This document shows, piece by piece, positions 19,601-26,663 of a DNA stretch of 45,831 nt. Below the pieces are notes generated by a model. It saw only the letters and a list, made by a program, of their open reading frames with translations, was not told where the DNA came from and made no database searches. The first letter of the stretch is position 1. Each line of letters starts with the position of its first letter. The DNA lies in IMG/VR virus record IMGVR_UViG_3300023175_000071, positions 1 through 45,831 of that record; one strand, written 5' to 3'. This stretch comes from a virus. The translations under genes were made by a program, and so were the position numbers.

Positions 19601-21125
19601 TACCCTAAACCAAGGTCGTAACATTGGCATAGCGTTATTTCAAAATGACTTTTTCAGTAAAAACATAGTAATTTCTGCAAGGGACGAAGTAGATATACCA
19701 AGCAGTACAAGAACATTTGAAGTAAAAACTATAGGTGAAGTGGAAAGTGCAATTAAATGGCTTACTCCGAGCAATCTAGGAAATATCACAGCTAATATCC
19801 AAAGCACGTTATCTATAAAAGCTGAAAGTACTGTACCTGATACAAAAATGGTATATATAATTACTTCTGGAAAATTACCCAACGGCATGAAGCTTACCTA
19901 CGATGGTCAAATTATAGGTGCGCCTAGACAGTATACTAACACAGATGGCGCAGGTTTAACATATTTCGACTCAGGTATGACATGGGATGGCAACTTTCCA
20001 GGCGACACATCTTTTGATAGAGAATTTAAATTTACTGTAGAAGCACGAGATAGATTTAATTACGCAGCAGTTTCTAGAGAGTTTACTGTTACTATTGAAG
20101 ATAATGATAATACTCAATACACAAAAATTTATATGAAGCCTATGCTTAGTATAGAAGAAAGATATTATTTGCAAGGCTTTACTAGTGATTTTAGCATTTT
20201 TGAAGAAGATAAATTATATAGGCCGCAAGATCCTGATTTTGGTGTGCAAAAGAATCTAGAATTACTTGTATTTTCAGGAGTAGAAGCAAAAGAAATTAAA
20301 GAATTTGCTGCGGCTGCTGCAAAAAATACAAAGCGTAAAAAATATAATTTAGGACAAATTAAATCAGCTGTAGCTAAATTACCTGGTACTAATGAGGTAG
20401 TATATGAAGTAGTGTATATACCTGTGTATGATCCTGCAGATACATCAGATGGTAACACCAGAGAAAAATTTACAATAGCAACACAAAACCAGCTTACTGT
20501 AGATAGTATTCAGTACAATTCCGCAGACGATGTAACTCGTACTGGTGCAGGAGATGATGTTATACCAGTATATGGGCGAGCAACAGTAAAATTTGTAAAC
20601 ATCGAGGCAGACATACTTACAATTGATCTTAGAGACTCGCCAGATGCAGAACTAAATGTAGACGATCAAGATTTTGAAATCGTAATTAAAAATCAAGACA
20701 ATGTCACAGTCACATTACAAAAATCAGATGCAGAACCCTACAAGATTTTACCAGATCCTATAAACACATTAAAAGTAGACAGTGATGCAGTGAAAGTAAG
20801 CCAATCAAAAGATAACATAAGATATATTAGTAACTTTACAAATATGCGTAACAATATTGCACAAATTGGCGAAACAAACAGGAGCTATTTGCCATTATGG
20901 ATGCGCACACCGCAGGAAGGTTTACAAGAGTTAGATTATGTGCCTGCGATACCTTTGTGTTATTGTAAACCAGGATATTCTGATGATATAATAAGAAATC
21001 TTAATGCTGCTAATTTTGATCCAAGACAGATAAATTATGATATAGATAGATATATTGTAGTGAGAGCAGATGATAAGGCAGATGAAACTTTCATCGTATT
21101 CGCAAACTATCAATTCAATGTATAA
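16635..21125 (+). CDS. YHYH-domain structural protein (1496 aa)
   Basis: Large probable virion protein, behind a late promoter and an AAGGA ribosome site. Residues about 60-310 form a YHYH domain: the YHYH signature is at 145-148, preceded by a GGGHP turn and followed by HPDGHSKILGFCFDGYPIYG with its conserved His, Asp and Cys residues. YHYH domains occur in marine phage structural proteins and in environmental bacteria; their activity is not established, although the clustered His/Asp residues suggest metal binding. The rest is beta-rich with putative-Ig-like segments (for example LPAGCRIEG and LPPGLTLSGDGRLQG), which resemble cadherin-like modules. A Lys/Ala helix-rich part lies near 1220-1260 (EFAAAAAKNTKRKKY). 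Baseplate or fibre-associated adhesion is a reasonable guess. Confidence 0.75.
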   Translation: MAFDPKNISVSNNQTIFKSTTHISLGQNIIRFQSDGDPWPARAGLEWDFNLGRTFGPNPNTIQKQEYDFNFVYRAGQNTQNPQVSTFGIHSIFVNGVVGTAPSADAGIPGSNSRPPRGFSYDAVYFGEYFGVDLGGGHPQEKGSYHYHSSNLIKGMDLERFWLSNDYFRNTNYQEDHLRHPDGHSKILGFCFDGYPIYGPYGYDAPLDNESLIKNLRSGYALLPTDKHRPDKFKYKDTIKIDGIEVELSPGSFIQDYTYRKSKGDLDEHNGRFCVTPEFPQGTYAYFLTFADSELTTPEYPYIIGNTTKQSMDIQEPVDIGDVFTKPSLWSLPSGTKISNLVERRNVSIRLPIANYVTNARVELISGNLPAGCRIEGIYIKGTTYEVQRDTSSKFTLRAYVGNDFEDRTYEIVVTGPDEPEWITNEGLLPVGSNNQLYILDNQLIDYALLASDTDLSAGDELEYFIAEGDGTLPPGLTLSGDGRLQGIVEPLLALDQFVERGGYDQSPYGDLPLDFAQLPNNGFGSFFYDSEPYGYSEPTNQVKKLNRYYPFAVTVTDGDSFVKREFKIYLVGDDYLKADNTLMQTGTGVFTADATNVRTPEWLTPKDLGFLRADNYVLIPIQTIENDQLEGTVRYTLEQQNDDGTRSVLPQGLSLDYYNGTVYGYLPYQPAVVKDNKFTIRATRLTFDLETVEVFGTYYEDVLLGKNSFKIYKTDLTGLDDGINDLLALRGRNILLGNRNYNIINVDDSNPDYDVIFLDDTLAPEISLVLSQTGNVGNNFIFVNRLNEKEKVKYKNRTLAFSDNDKYRIDSITPYIEYDVVQTTPANDPIFPYGAPENIQIGANYFVGDYVTYTDEVGGNNFIYICTEAHSTTAQIDENDEFVLGPDGNQLVVFNTDYWTQVAENLESMTQEQQLTAVKQAIESKYGRPAYIKIKSNNVWNLKLPSTSLTRIKQNISQFFKGTDSASFRIDLIRDNEDRVGLGSNLRSTLNQGRNIGIALFQNDFFSKNIVISARDEVDIPSSTRTFEVKTIGEVESAIKWLTPSNLGNITANIQSTLSIKAESTVPDTKMVYIITSGKLPNGMKLTYDGQIIGAPRQYTNTDGAGLTYFDSGMTWDGNFPGDTSFDREFKFTVEARDRFNYAAVSREFTVTIEDNDNTQYTKIYMKPMLSIEERYYLQGFTSDFSIFEEDKLYRPQDPDFGVQKNLELLVFSGVEAKEIKEFAAAAAKNTKRKKYNLGQIKSAVAKLPGTNEVVYEVVYIPVYDPADTSDGNTREKFTIATQNQLTVDSIQYNSADDVTRTGAGDDVIPVYGRATVKFVNIEADILTIDLRDSPDAELNVDDQDFEIVIKNQDNVTVTLQKSDAEPYKILPDPINTLKVDSDAVKVSQSKDNIRYISNFTNMRNNIAQIGETNRSYLPLWMRTPQEGLQELDYVPAIPLCYCKPGYSDDIIRNLNAANFDPRQINYDIDRYIVVRADDKADETFIVFANYQFNV

Positions 21126-21129
21126 TAAC

Positions 21130-21137
21130 GATAAATA
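21130..21137 (+). promoter_or_regulatory. T4-type late promoter box GATAAATA
   Basis: GATAAATA lies directly after the YHYH gene stop and 21 bases before ATG 21159. The same sequence and spacing recur at other late genes in the window. It would drive the short fibre-like gene at 21159 and perhaps the small gene behind it. Confidence 0.65.
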
Positions 21138-21158
21138 ATACAAAGAGGAAAGACACCT

Positions 21159-21746
21159 ATGGCAAGTAACATTATAAGTTCAACAATTGACGAAAGCTAT
21201 CCAGTAGCAGGTCAAGATAACGACACTCAAGGATTTCGTGATAATTTTAATATTATCAAAACTGGGATGAGTGTAGCAGCTACTGAGATTACAAATCTTC
21301 AAAATGGTACTGCAAAACTTACTTCTGAAAACGATTTTAACGGAACTAGATTAACAGACGGAACATTGCATGCTAGTACAGAGTCTTTCCTAGCAAAAAG
21401 TGGAATAGCATCAAACCAGGAAATTAACTTTTCTCAAGGCATGTATCAAAGCATACGATTTGCACAAGAAGCAGCAGGTCAAACTATTCAACTAACATTA
21501 GCAGGCTTCCCAGCAGACGGTGATAGAGTAGCACGTTTTAGAGTGCAAATGTTTGGACCAGGTGTAGAAGATGTAGTAAATGTAACTTTTAATGCTTTGG
21601 GTGGCGGATCTATTAAGAAAAGTCCTAGATTTCCTATGGCATTGGAAGTAGATAGTGCAGATGATCCTGTAATATTAGAATTTTGGTCATACGACGGTGG
21701 CAACAGTGTTATCTATGCAGACTATTTGGGTAGGTTTAGTGCATAA
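21159..21746 (+). CDS. Short fibre-like structural protein (195 aa)
   Basis: Probable virion structural protein closing the fibre block. Ribosome site AGAGGAAAG. The N-terminus (SSTIDESYPVAGQDNDTQGF, then RDNFNIIKTG) is a variant of the fibre attachment module, with a GQDNDTQGFRDNF core in place of GTGDxxRExF. A short helical linker (TEITNLQNGTAKL) leads to a compact C-terminal beta domain ending YADYLGRFSA. The length fits a short capping or connecting fibre. It has a late promoter at 21130 and its stop overlaps the next start (TAATG). I recall similar proteins in marine T4-like phages, but cannot name a T4 equivalent. Confidence 0.65.
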   Translation: MASNIISSTIDESYPVAGQDNDTQGFRDNFNIIKTGMSVAATEITNLQNGTAKLTSENDFNGTRLTDGTLHASTESFLAKSGIASNQEINFSQGMYQSIRFAQEAAGQTIQLTLAGFPADGDRVARFRVQMFGPGVEDVVNVTFNALGGGSIKKSPRFPMALEVDSADDPVILEFWSYDGGNSVIYADYLGRFSA

Positions 21747-21979
21747 TGCATCCATTTATCAATGACGCACATACTCTCACTGAAGCAGAACTAGAAGAAA
21801 AAATACATAAACTTAATAGAATTTACTTCATTACTTCTAATGAAGAAACACGTCACCAATTAATACTCGCACTTGACACATACAAAATAGCTCTACAAGA
21901 AAAAAGAATTGAGAATCAAAAGAAAAATCAACAAGGTCCAGACGAAAATGGACTTGACAATCTCATTAATATCAGTTAA
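21746..21979 (+). CDS. Small helical protein, unknown (77 aa)
   Basis: ATG 21746 overlaps the stop of the fibre-like gene (TAATG), so translation is probably coupled. The protein is short, charged and almost wholly helical (LTEAELEEKIHKLNRIYFIT, then a Lys/Gln-rich tail). No domain is recognised. The helix pattern could form a coiled coil. A chaperone for the preceding fibre is possible from position alone, but there is no sequence proof. Confidence 0.6.
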   Translation: MHPFINDAHTLTEAELEEKIHKLNRIYFITSNEETRHQLILALDTYKIALQEKRIENQKKNQQGPDENGLDNLINIS

Positions 21980-21988
21980 ACTACATGC

Positions 21989-22510
21989 ATGATTATGAAA
22001 ACTGACGATCTAGGTATACCTCGCTTCTCTAATCGCGACCTTGTTGATATGATCTATAGTGGAAATATTGACAAAGTGCACGTAGTTTTATGCGATCCTA
22101 GCGACGACATTGACAAGTTCAATAGTGCAATGGAAGCTCAAGGTATGAATCCATTGCAAAAGTATATTCCACTAGATGTAGATCAAAAGACTTTTGACGG
22201 TGTATGCCAAGGTGAATGGTTTATGCCTGATGAATATAAAAATATGGATATATATTCGTGGGTTGAACAAAGATGCAATACACACGATGAAGTTGCTAGA
22301 ATTGACGAAGAATTTATTGCGTATGAAGAAAAGGGTTTACTAGATTTACTTCGCTATATGGTGTATCTTGTAGATTTTATGCGTGAGAACAACATTGTAT
22401 GGGGTGTAGGACGTGGATCTAGTGTAGCGAGTTATGTACTTTATATTATAGGAGTACATAGAATAAACTCAATCCAATATGGCCTGGATTGGAGAGAGTT
22501 CTTAAGATAA
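21989..22510 (+). CDS. DnaE-like GRGS-motif protein (173 aa)
   Basis: The C-terminal third (residues about 135-173: WGVGRGSSVASYVLYIIGVH and then a YGLDWREFLR end) closely resembles the part of bacterial DNA polymerase III alpha (C-family) that carries the GRGS motif and the helix ending in F-E-R-F-L. In the full polymerase the catalytic P-D-x-D-x-D motif comes directly after this point, and here the protein stops. It therefore lacks the catalytic aspartates and cannot be a polymerase by itself. The N-terminal 100 residues are acidic and unassigned. It lies between the fibre block and the metabolic genes. Possible roles are a decoy or modulator of host replication or a nucleotide-binding fragment; function is unknown. 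A second ATG two codons in is an alternative start. Confidence 0.6.
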   Translation: MIMKTDDLGIPRFSNRDLVDMIYSGNIDKVHVVLCDPSDDIDKFNSAMEAQGMNPLQKYIPLDVDQKTFDGVCQGEWFMPDEYKNMDIYSWVEQRCNTHDEVARIDEEFIAYEEKGLLDLLRYMVYLVDFMRENNIVWGVGRGSSVASYVLYIIGVHRINSIQYGLDWREFLR

Positions 22511-22536
22511 GTACATTTACTCATAGGAGAATAAAC

Positions 22537-22944
22537 ATGGCAAAAGGCAAAAAAATGTATAGAAGTATGCGTGGAAAAGCTGTAGATATGGATCTTTTAA
22601 CTAAAAAGAATGAATTAGTTCCGGCAGTAGGAAACGCTAAAGTTAATGCACGTGGTGATGAATTAGGTCCAGGTGGAGTTATTTTACGAAAGAGAGAAGA
22701 TATTGTAAAAGAATACTACTCACAGGTAGGCTCGTCTAAAAGACCAAAGCCTACAGTAGATGCGGAAACTGAAGAAGTTGTCGAAGAAGCTGTAGAAGAA
22801 ACTGTAGTTGAAAAACCCAAAGCAGCACGTACAACAAAAAAATCAGCAGCGCCTGCAGAAGTTGCAGCTGAAGAAGCGGCTCTTGATGATCAAGAGGAAT
22901 GGGTAGAAGACGAAGATGGAAATTTTGTAAGAAAAGGTGCTTAA
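22537..22944 (+). CDS. Conserved-looking small protein with acidic, Ala-rich tail (135 aa)
   Basis: I place the start at ATG 22537 because AGGAG lies just ahead of it and an upstream start would run into the preceding gene. The N-terminal half is basic and well structured (MAKGKKMYRSMRGKAVDMDL, then a NARGDELGPGG turn and ILRKREDIV). The second half is low complexity: Glu/Val-rich, then Lys/Ala-rich, ending EDEDGNFVRKGA. From memory this N-terminal pattern is common to marine T4-like phages, but no function is known to me. The charged disordered tail suggests a binding partner, perhaps a head or scaffold protein. Confidence 0.6.
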   Translation: MAKGKKMYRSMRGKAVDMDLLTKKNELVPAVGNAKVNARGDELGPGGVILRKREDIVKEYYSQVGSSKRPKPTVDAETEEVVEEAVEETVVEKPKAARTTKKSAAPAEVAAEEAALDDQEEWVEDEDGNFVRKGA

Positions 22945-23348
22945 TGTCTATAAACATCAATACTATTAAAGGAACACCTAGAGCAATTGGAAATAGAGTA
23001 TTAGTAACTGATATGTATTTCGGTGACCAAACTACTGCTAGTGGACTGATTATTAGATCTGATGACGGAACAACACGGGGAGTATATCCTCGTTGGGGTA
23101 AAGTTTATTCTAAAGGTCCTGATAACAAAGACGACTACAAAGTAGGACAATGGATCTTAGTTGAGCACGGCCGTTGGACACGAGGTATAAAACTTGATAC
23201 TGAAGCAGATGGTGAGATTGAAATACGTATGGTAGAAGCAGAAAGCGTCTTAGCATACAGTGACGAAAAACCTAGCGATGTTCGTATTGGATCAGAATAT
23301 AGCGACGGTGAACATGCAACAATTGATCCAAGTGCTTTTATGAGGTAA
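22944..23348 (+). CDS. GroES-like co-chaperonin (gp31-type candidate)
   Basis: Starts at ATG 22944, overlapping the previous stop (TAATG). The 134-aa product has the layout of the GroES fold: RAIGNRVLVTDM, then TASGLII (the GroES mobile-loop neighbourhood), a G-K-V-x-S-K-G-P strand, KVGQWILVEHG and a closing MVEAESVLAYSDE strand like the GroES I-x-E-x-D-I-L-A-V end. T4 encodes gp31, a GroES replacement that lets host GroEL fold the large capsid protein; this would be the counterpart. The tail after residue 110 is acidic and specific to this protein. With DnaJ and ClpA farther on, it is one of three proteostasis genes in the window. Confidence 0.65.
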   Translation: MSININTIKGTPRAIGNRVLVTDMYFGDQTTASGLIIRSDDGTTRGVYPRWGKVYSKGPDNKDDYKVGQWILVEHGRWTRGIKLDTEADGEIEIRMVEAESVLAYSDEKPSDVRIGSEYSDGEHATIDPSAFMR

Positions 23349-23350
23349 AA

Positions 23351-23737
23351 ATGACAAATCCATTTAAAGACATTGATACGTTTGGTTCAGCATGTGATCA
23401 AGAACCAAGTGAAGCAAACTATAAAATGTATCTTAGTTTGATCAAAGAAGAATTTGAAGAACTACAAGAAGCAGTTGAAGCAAACGATACTGTAGAACAA
23501 CTTGATGCACTAATTGATATTTTAGTTGTTACTATGGGTGCTATTCGTGCAGGCGGATTTGACGGAGAAGGTGCTTGGAAAGAAGTTATGGATACAAACT
23601 TTGCAAAGATTGATCCCGACACAGGTAAAGTACGCAAAAGAGAAGATGGTAAAGTGCTGAAGCCAGAAGGCTGGCAGCCTCCACAATTAGACAAGTTCTT
23701 ACCACAAGAAGTTGAAATACTAGGCGTTCCAGTCTAA
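23351..23737 (+). CDS. mazG: MazG-like / phosphoribosyl-ATP pyrophosphohydrolase-like protein
   Basis: 128-aa protein of the all-alpha NTP pyrophosphohydrolase superfamily. The metal-binding signature is visible: KEEFEELQEA (E-E-x-x-E) followed about 25 residues later by EQLDALIDILVV (E/D-x-x-D). The C-terminal part (KIDPDTGKVRKREDGKVLKP, then GWQPPQL) is characteristic of phage members of the family. Such enzymes hydrolyse (d)NTPs or related nucleotides to monophosphates. In phages they are proposed to tune nucleotide or alarmone pools. It sits beside folA/thyA-type nucleotide genes, which fits. Three bases separate it from the GroES-like gene. Confidence 0.78.
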   Translation: MTNPFKDIDTFGSACDQEPSEANYKMYLSLIKEEFEELQEAVEANDTVEQLDALIDILVVTMGAIRAGGFDGEGAWKEVMDTNFAKIDPDTGKVRKREDGKVLKPEGWQPPQLDKFLPQEVEILGVPV

Positions 23738-23751
23738 ATAAAATAAAATAC

Positions 23752-23780
23752 TTGACTCCTTACAGTTTATACGTTATAAT
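23752..23780 (+). promoter_or_regulatory. Near-consensus sigma70-type promoter
   Basis: TTGACT at 23752-23757 and TATAAT at 23775-23780 are separated by exactly 17 bases, which is the ideal arrangement for host housekeeping RNA polymerase. It lies in the gap after the mazG-like gene and about 28 bases ahead of the ATG at 23808. Such a strong host-type promoter, in contrast to the NATAAATA boxes elsewhere, marks this transcription unit as probably early. Confidence 0.85.
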
Positions 23781-23807
23781 ATGTATAAAATGTAAGGAGA
23801 TCTCTTG

Positions 23808-23975
23808 ATGTTAATACCAGCACCACAAACAGCAGGCATTGGTACTACAGGCGCAACAGGTATTGTGCTAATGGTACTTCATATTACTGGATATTTAACA
23901 GGTTGGGCTTGGCCTATCTTGTACGTATTATTAATTCTTTCAGGCATTGGACAGGAAAATAGAAAAGGCAAATAA
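23808..23975 (+). CDS. Small membrane protein behind the early promoter (55 aa)
   Basis: A GTAAGGAG ribosome site stands 8 bases ahead of ATG 23808; the frame closes with TAA at 23973-23975. The product has a Gly/Thr-rich start (TAGIGTTGATG) followed by a long hydrophobic stretch from about residue 18 to 48 (IVLMVLHITGYLTGWAWPIL and on), enough for one long or two short membrane spans, then a basic tail (ENRKGK). I do not recognise a family. A strong promoter and ribosome site indicate high early expression, so it may modify the host membrane early. A holin is possible by size, but early timing argues against it. Confidence 0.65.
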   Translation: MLIPAPQTAGIGTTGATGIVLMVLHITGYLTGWAWPILYVLLILSGIGQENRKGK

Positions 23976-23977
23976 AT

Positions 23978-24508
23978 ATGACAACTCACGCAATGATCGA
24001 TTTAGAAACACTGCACACTACACCTCAGGCTACTGTGCTCACAGTAGGTGGTGTAAAATTTAATCCTTTTACAGACGAAGAACCACATAGCGAGTTTTAT
24101 TACAAACTTGATCTAGACATGCAAGACAGAGCAGTAAGTGATGATACAGTTGCATGGTGGGGCAGACAAGATGCAGCTGCTCAGGAAGAAGCGTTTGGAG
24201 AAGAAGGTAGAGTCGATCCAGAAATGTTTCTAAGTACATTACCAAAATGGATGAATGGTGTTGATATTCTGTGGGGACACGGTTACGGTTTTGATATAAC
24301 CATACTAGAGGATATGTGCAGACAATATAGTAAGTCTATTCCTTGGAACTTTTGGCAAGTGCGTGATAGCAGAACTATGTTCGGATTTTTAAAATCTGAT
24401 CCTCGCAAAGGTATGCAGTCTAATTTGCACAATGCACTAGCAGATGCTTACTACCAAGCAAAAGGTGTACAAATGGCATATAAAGAATTAGGCTTAGTAT
24501 ATGCATAA
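23978..24508 (+). CDS. dexA: DnaQ-fold 3'-5' exonuclease (DexA-like)
   Basis: 176-aa exonuclease of the DEDDh type. The acidic ligands are visible: Asp8 and Glu10 in MIDLETL, Asp106 in GHGYGFDITIL, and His151 with Asp156 in HNALADAYYQA. The layout and length resemble T4 DexA and related phage exonucleases that degrade DNA or RNA from the 3' end. It begins two bases after the small membrane-protein gene and its end overlaps the next gene (ATGCATAA), so it probably belongs to the early unit from the promoter at 23752. Host nucleic-acid breakdown or repair is the likely job. Confidence 0.8.
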   Translation: MTTHAMIDLETLHTTPQATVLTVGGVKFNPFTDEEPHSEFYYKLDLDMQDRAVSDDTVAWWGRQDAAAQEEAFGEEGRVDPEMFLSTLPKWMNGVDILWGHGYGFDITILEDMCRQYSKSIPWNFWQVRDSRTMFGFLKSDPRKGMQSNLHNALADAYYQAKGVQMAYKELGLVYA

Positions 24509-25379
24509 ACAACCACACCAATTTAACTTCCATTTAGAACATGAAAAATTAGTTTTTTCTGCTGTTGTTGGAAGTCGTTTGGTGGGTTCAAACAAAGAAA
24601 ATAGTGATATAGATAAAATTGACTTGTATTCTCACTCTGTACATGCAAATCCTTTTTTTGAATATCCAATAGGCGAAGAAATAGTATCTATTGAAAATAA
24701 AGATACTATGCAAGAATCTTGTGCAGCTTTACTTATTAATTTTGCATCAATGCTAATTCAGCCAAAGACACTAAATGCAAACACTATGTCACAACTTATA
24801 AAGCATCTAGCTGCAATTAAGTTCAATAAAGTAGAAGTATTTGATGAAGAAAAGTATAATTTGTATGTTGATTTATTGCAAACACCTGGTTACGGAAACA
24901 CATTTTGGCAACAAGCTCTAATACACTATAATAATTTTTGGAACTGTATGCCAACAATAGAGTGTAATTGGAGTCAAAAATTTGATGAAAATAATAGAGA
25001 TCATGTAATTAAAAAAGAAGAATGGTTTGTACACAATCTTGGTTACTTCCCGCAGGTTGATAGTAAGGTTGGATTTGATGTAAAATATGTGTCTTGGATG
25101 CTAACAGACATAATTTTAATAAAGCATATATTGTGGAACGAACATTTGATTGACACAGACGAATTACAAATTTTAATTGATATAAAAAATAGTAAAATGC
25201 ATTGGACTGATGTAAAAGACGTAAAAAATAAATTATGGAAAAATGCTAGGAACAGTGTAGAAAGCCCTAACAGTTCTTATTTGTTAGGAAACGGATTTGA
25301 TATAGAAACTGCAAAAAATAAAGGTTTATTTGGAATAAAAGGTTTACTTAATTTCATTGAGAGTGTACAATACAAATAA
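24501..25379 (+). CDS. Predicted nucleotidyltransferase-fold protein (292 aa)
   Basis: Starts at ATG 24501 inside the end of the exonuclease gene. Residues 20-45 (VVGSRLVGSNKENSDID followed by KIDLY) carry the G-S-x-x-x-G-S...D-x-D signature of the nucleotidyltransferase superfamily, with Asp36 and Asp38 as probable metal ligands. A family of RNA-repair-associated transferases (RlaP/YcgL type) has a similar start. The rest is helical with many Trp, Asn and Lys residues and I cannot assign it. Substrate could be RNA, tRNA or a protein. The early-type unit and the neighbouring exonuclease make a nucleic-acid role likely. Confidence 0.5.
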   Translation: MHKQPHQFNFHLEHEKLVFSAVVGSRLVGSNKENSDIDKIDLYSHSVHANPFFEYPIGEEIVSIENKDTMQESCAALLINFASMLIQPKTLNANTMSQLIKHLAAIKFNKVEVFDEEKYNLYVDLLQTPGYGNTFWQQALIHYNNFWNCMPTIECNWSQKFDENNRDHVIKKEEWFVHNLGYFPQVDSKVGFDVKYVSWMLTDIILIKHILWNEHLIDTDELQILIDIKNSKMHWTDVKDVKNKLWKNARNSVESPNSSYLLGNGFDIETAKNKGLFGIKGLLNFIESVQYK

Positions 25380-25401
25380 TATATGATACGAGGAACAAAA
25401 A

Positions 25402-26316
25402 TTGAAAGAGCTATGGGTAGAAAAGTATCGTCCTAAGACGGTAGATGGTTATGTATTTAGAGATGAAGCTCAGCGAAATCAAGTAAATACATGGATAAAG
25501 GACAAAACTATTCCGCATTTGTTGTTTAGCGGAAATGCAGGTATTGGTAAAACAACACTTGCTAAACTGTTGTTTAACGAACTAGATGTTAATGACCTAG
25601 ACATACTAGAAATAAACGCAAGTCGTACAAACTCAGTAGACGATGTACGTGATAAAATTGTAAACTTTGTTCAAATGATTCCATTTGGCGAGTTTAAGGT
25701 GGTACTATTAGATGAAGCTGACTACTTATCTCCAAACGCTCAAGCGGCACTGCGTGGTGTTATGGAGGAGTATCATACTACTGCTCGTTTTATTCTTACT
25801 TGTAACTATCCAAATCGTGTTATACCCGCTTTGCACAGTAGGTGTCAAGGTTTCCACATTGCTAAAATTGACCAAACTGAGTTCACAGCTAGAGTTGCTG
25901 AAATTCTTATCACTGAAGGTGTTACTCCTGATTTGGATACACTTGATACATACGTAAAAGCAACTTACCCAGACTTGCGTAAGTGTATCAACACTGTACA
26001 AATGAATAGCGTTGACGGTGTATTGAACAAACCTAATGAAGGTGACACTGGCGAAAGCGACTGGAAACTTGAAATGGTTGAACTGTTTAAAGCAGGCAAG
26101 ATTCAAGAAGCACGTAAACTCTTGTGCGGAGCCATCCGTCCAGAAGAGATGGAAGAAGTGTATCGTTGGCTGTATGATAACATTGAATTGTTCGGTGACG
26201 AAGAAAAACAAGATACAGCAGTTCTAACAATTAAACAAGGAATGGTTGATCACACGCTTGTTGTGGATCCTGAAATTAATTTAGCGGCGACATTAATTCG
26301 CCTTGCGAGGATATAA
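25402..26316 (+). CDS. 44: Sliding-clamp loader large subunit (gp44 family)
   Basis: AAA+ ATPase that loads the phage sliding clamp at primer-template junctions. The 304-aa product is close to T4 gp44 (319 aa). Motifs: Walker A GNAGIGKT at 44-51, Walker B VVLLDEAD at 100-107, sensor-1 TCNYPNRV near 133-140 and the SRC motif at 146-148 with the arginine finger. The start is TTG at 25402, chosen because AGGA precedes it and the conserved [11 protein letters not shown]-terminus follows directly; no ATG is available. The partner gp62 gene does not follow, in contrast to T4, and I find no candidate in this window. The stop overlaps the ferredoxin start (TAATG). Confidence 0.92.
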   Translation: MKELWVEKYRPKTVDGYVFRDEAQRNQVNTWIKDKTIPHLLFSGNAGIGKTTLAKLLFNELDVNDLDILEINASRTNSVDDVRDKIVNFVQMIPFGEFKVVLLDEADYLSPNAQAALRGVMEEYHTTARFILTCNYPNRVIPALHSRCQGFHIAKIDQTEFTARVAEILITEGVTPDLDTLDTYVKATYPDLRKCINTVQMNSVDGVLNKPNEGDTGESDWKLEMVELFKAGKIQEARKLLCGAIRPEEMEEVYRWLYDNIELFGDEEKQDTAVLTIKQGMVDHTLVVDPEINLAATLIRLARI

Positions 26317-26663
26317 TGACATATCTAGTTACAGAAAATTGTATTAAGTGTAAACATACTGATTGCGTAGAAGTATGTCCTGTAGACTGTTTTTATGAAG
26401 GTGAAAACTTTTTAGTAATCAATCCTAACGAATGTATAGATTGCGGAGTTTGTGTTCCAGAATGTCCTATTGATGCTATTGTTGCAGACAGTGACTTGTC
26501 AGAACCAGAACGAATAAAATGGATTGAAATAAACGACCGCTATGCAAATATTTGGCCTGTAATTACACAATCAAAAGGCTCATTACCCGATGCAGTTGAT
26601 TGGGAAGATGTGCCTAACAAATTAGAACTTCTAAGTCCAGCAGCAGGGGAAGGAGATGTTTAA
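26316..26663 (+). CDS. fdxA: Bacterial 7Fe-type ferredoxin (FdxA-like)
   Basis: 115-aa low-potential electron carrier. The N-terminus carries two cluster motifs: [19 protein letters not shown] and then [18 protein letters not shown], the pattern of [3Fe-4S][4Fe-4S] ferredoxins of the FdxA type, whose length (about 107-115 aa) and C-terminal extension ([13 protein letters not shown]) also match. The family is widespread in Proteobacteria; it differs from the plant-type PetF ferredoxin known in cyanophages. Start and stop overlap the neighbours (TAATG both sides), so it is co-translated with gp44 and folA. The electron acceptor is unknown; a reductase in nucleotide synthesis is an attractive guess. 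It was probably acquired from a host. Confidence 0.9.
   Translation: MTYLVTENCIKCKHTDCVEVCPVDCFYEGENFLVINPNECIDCGVCVPECPIDAIVADSDLSEPERIKWIEINDRYANIWPVITQSKGSLPDAVDWEDVPNKLELLSPAAGEGDV

Noticed and set aside
19577-19615. Partial inverted repeat TAGGGT...ACCCTA in the YHYH gene
   Set aside because: The arms pair over only about six bases with a long loop, and lie within a well-supported coding region.
23971-23978. AATAAATA as another late promoter
   Set aside because: It overlaps the stop of the 55-aa gene and the first base of the exonuclease ATG at 23978, so no leader or ribosome site would remain.
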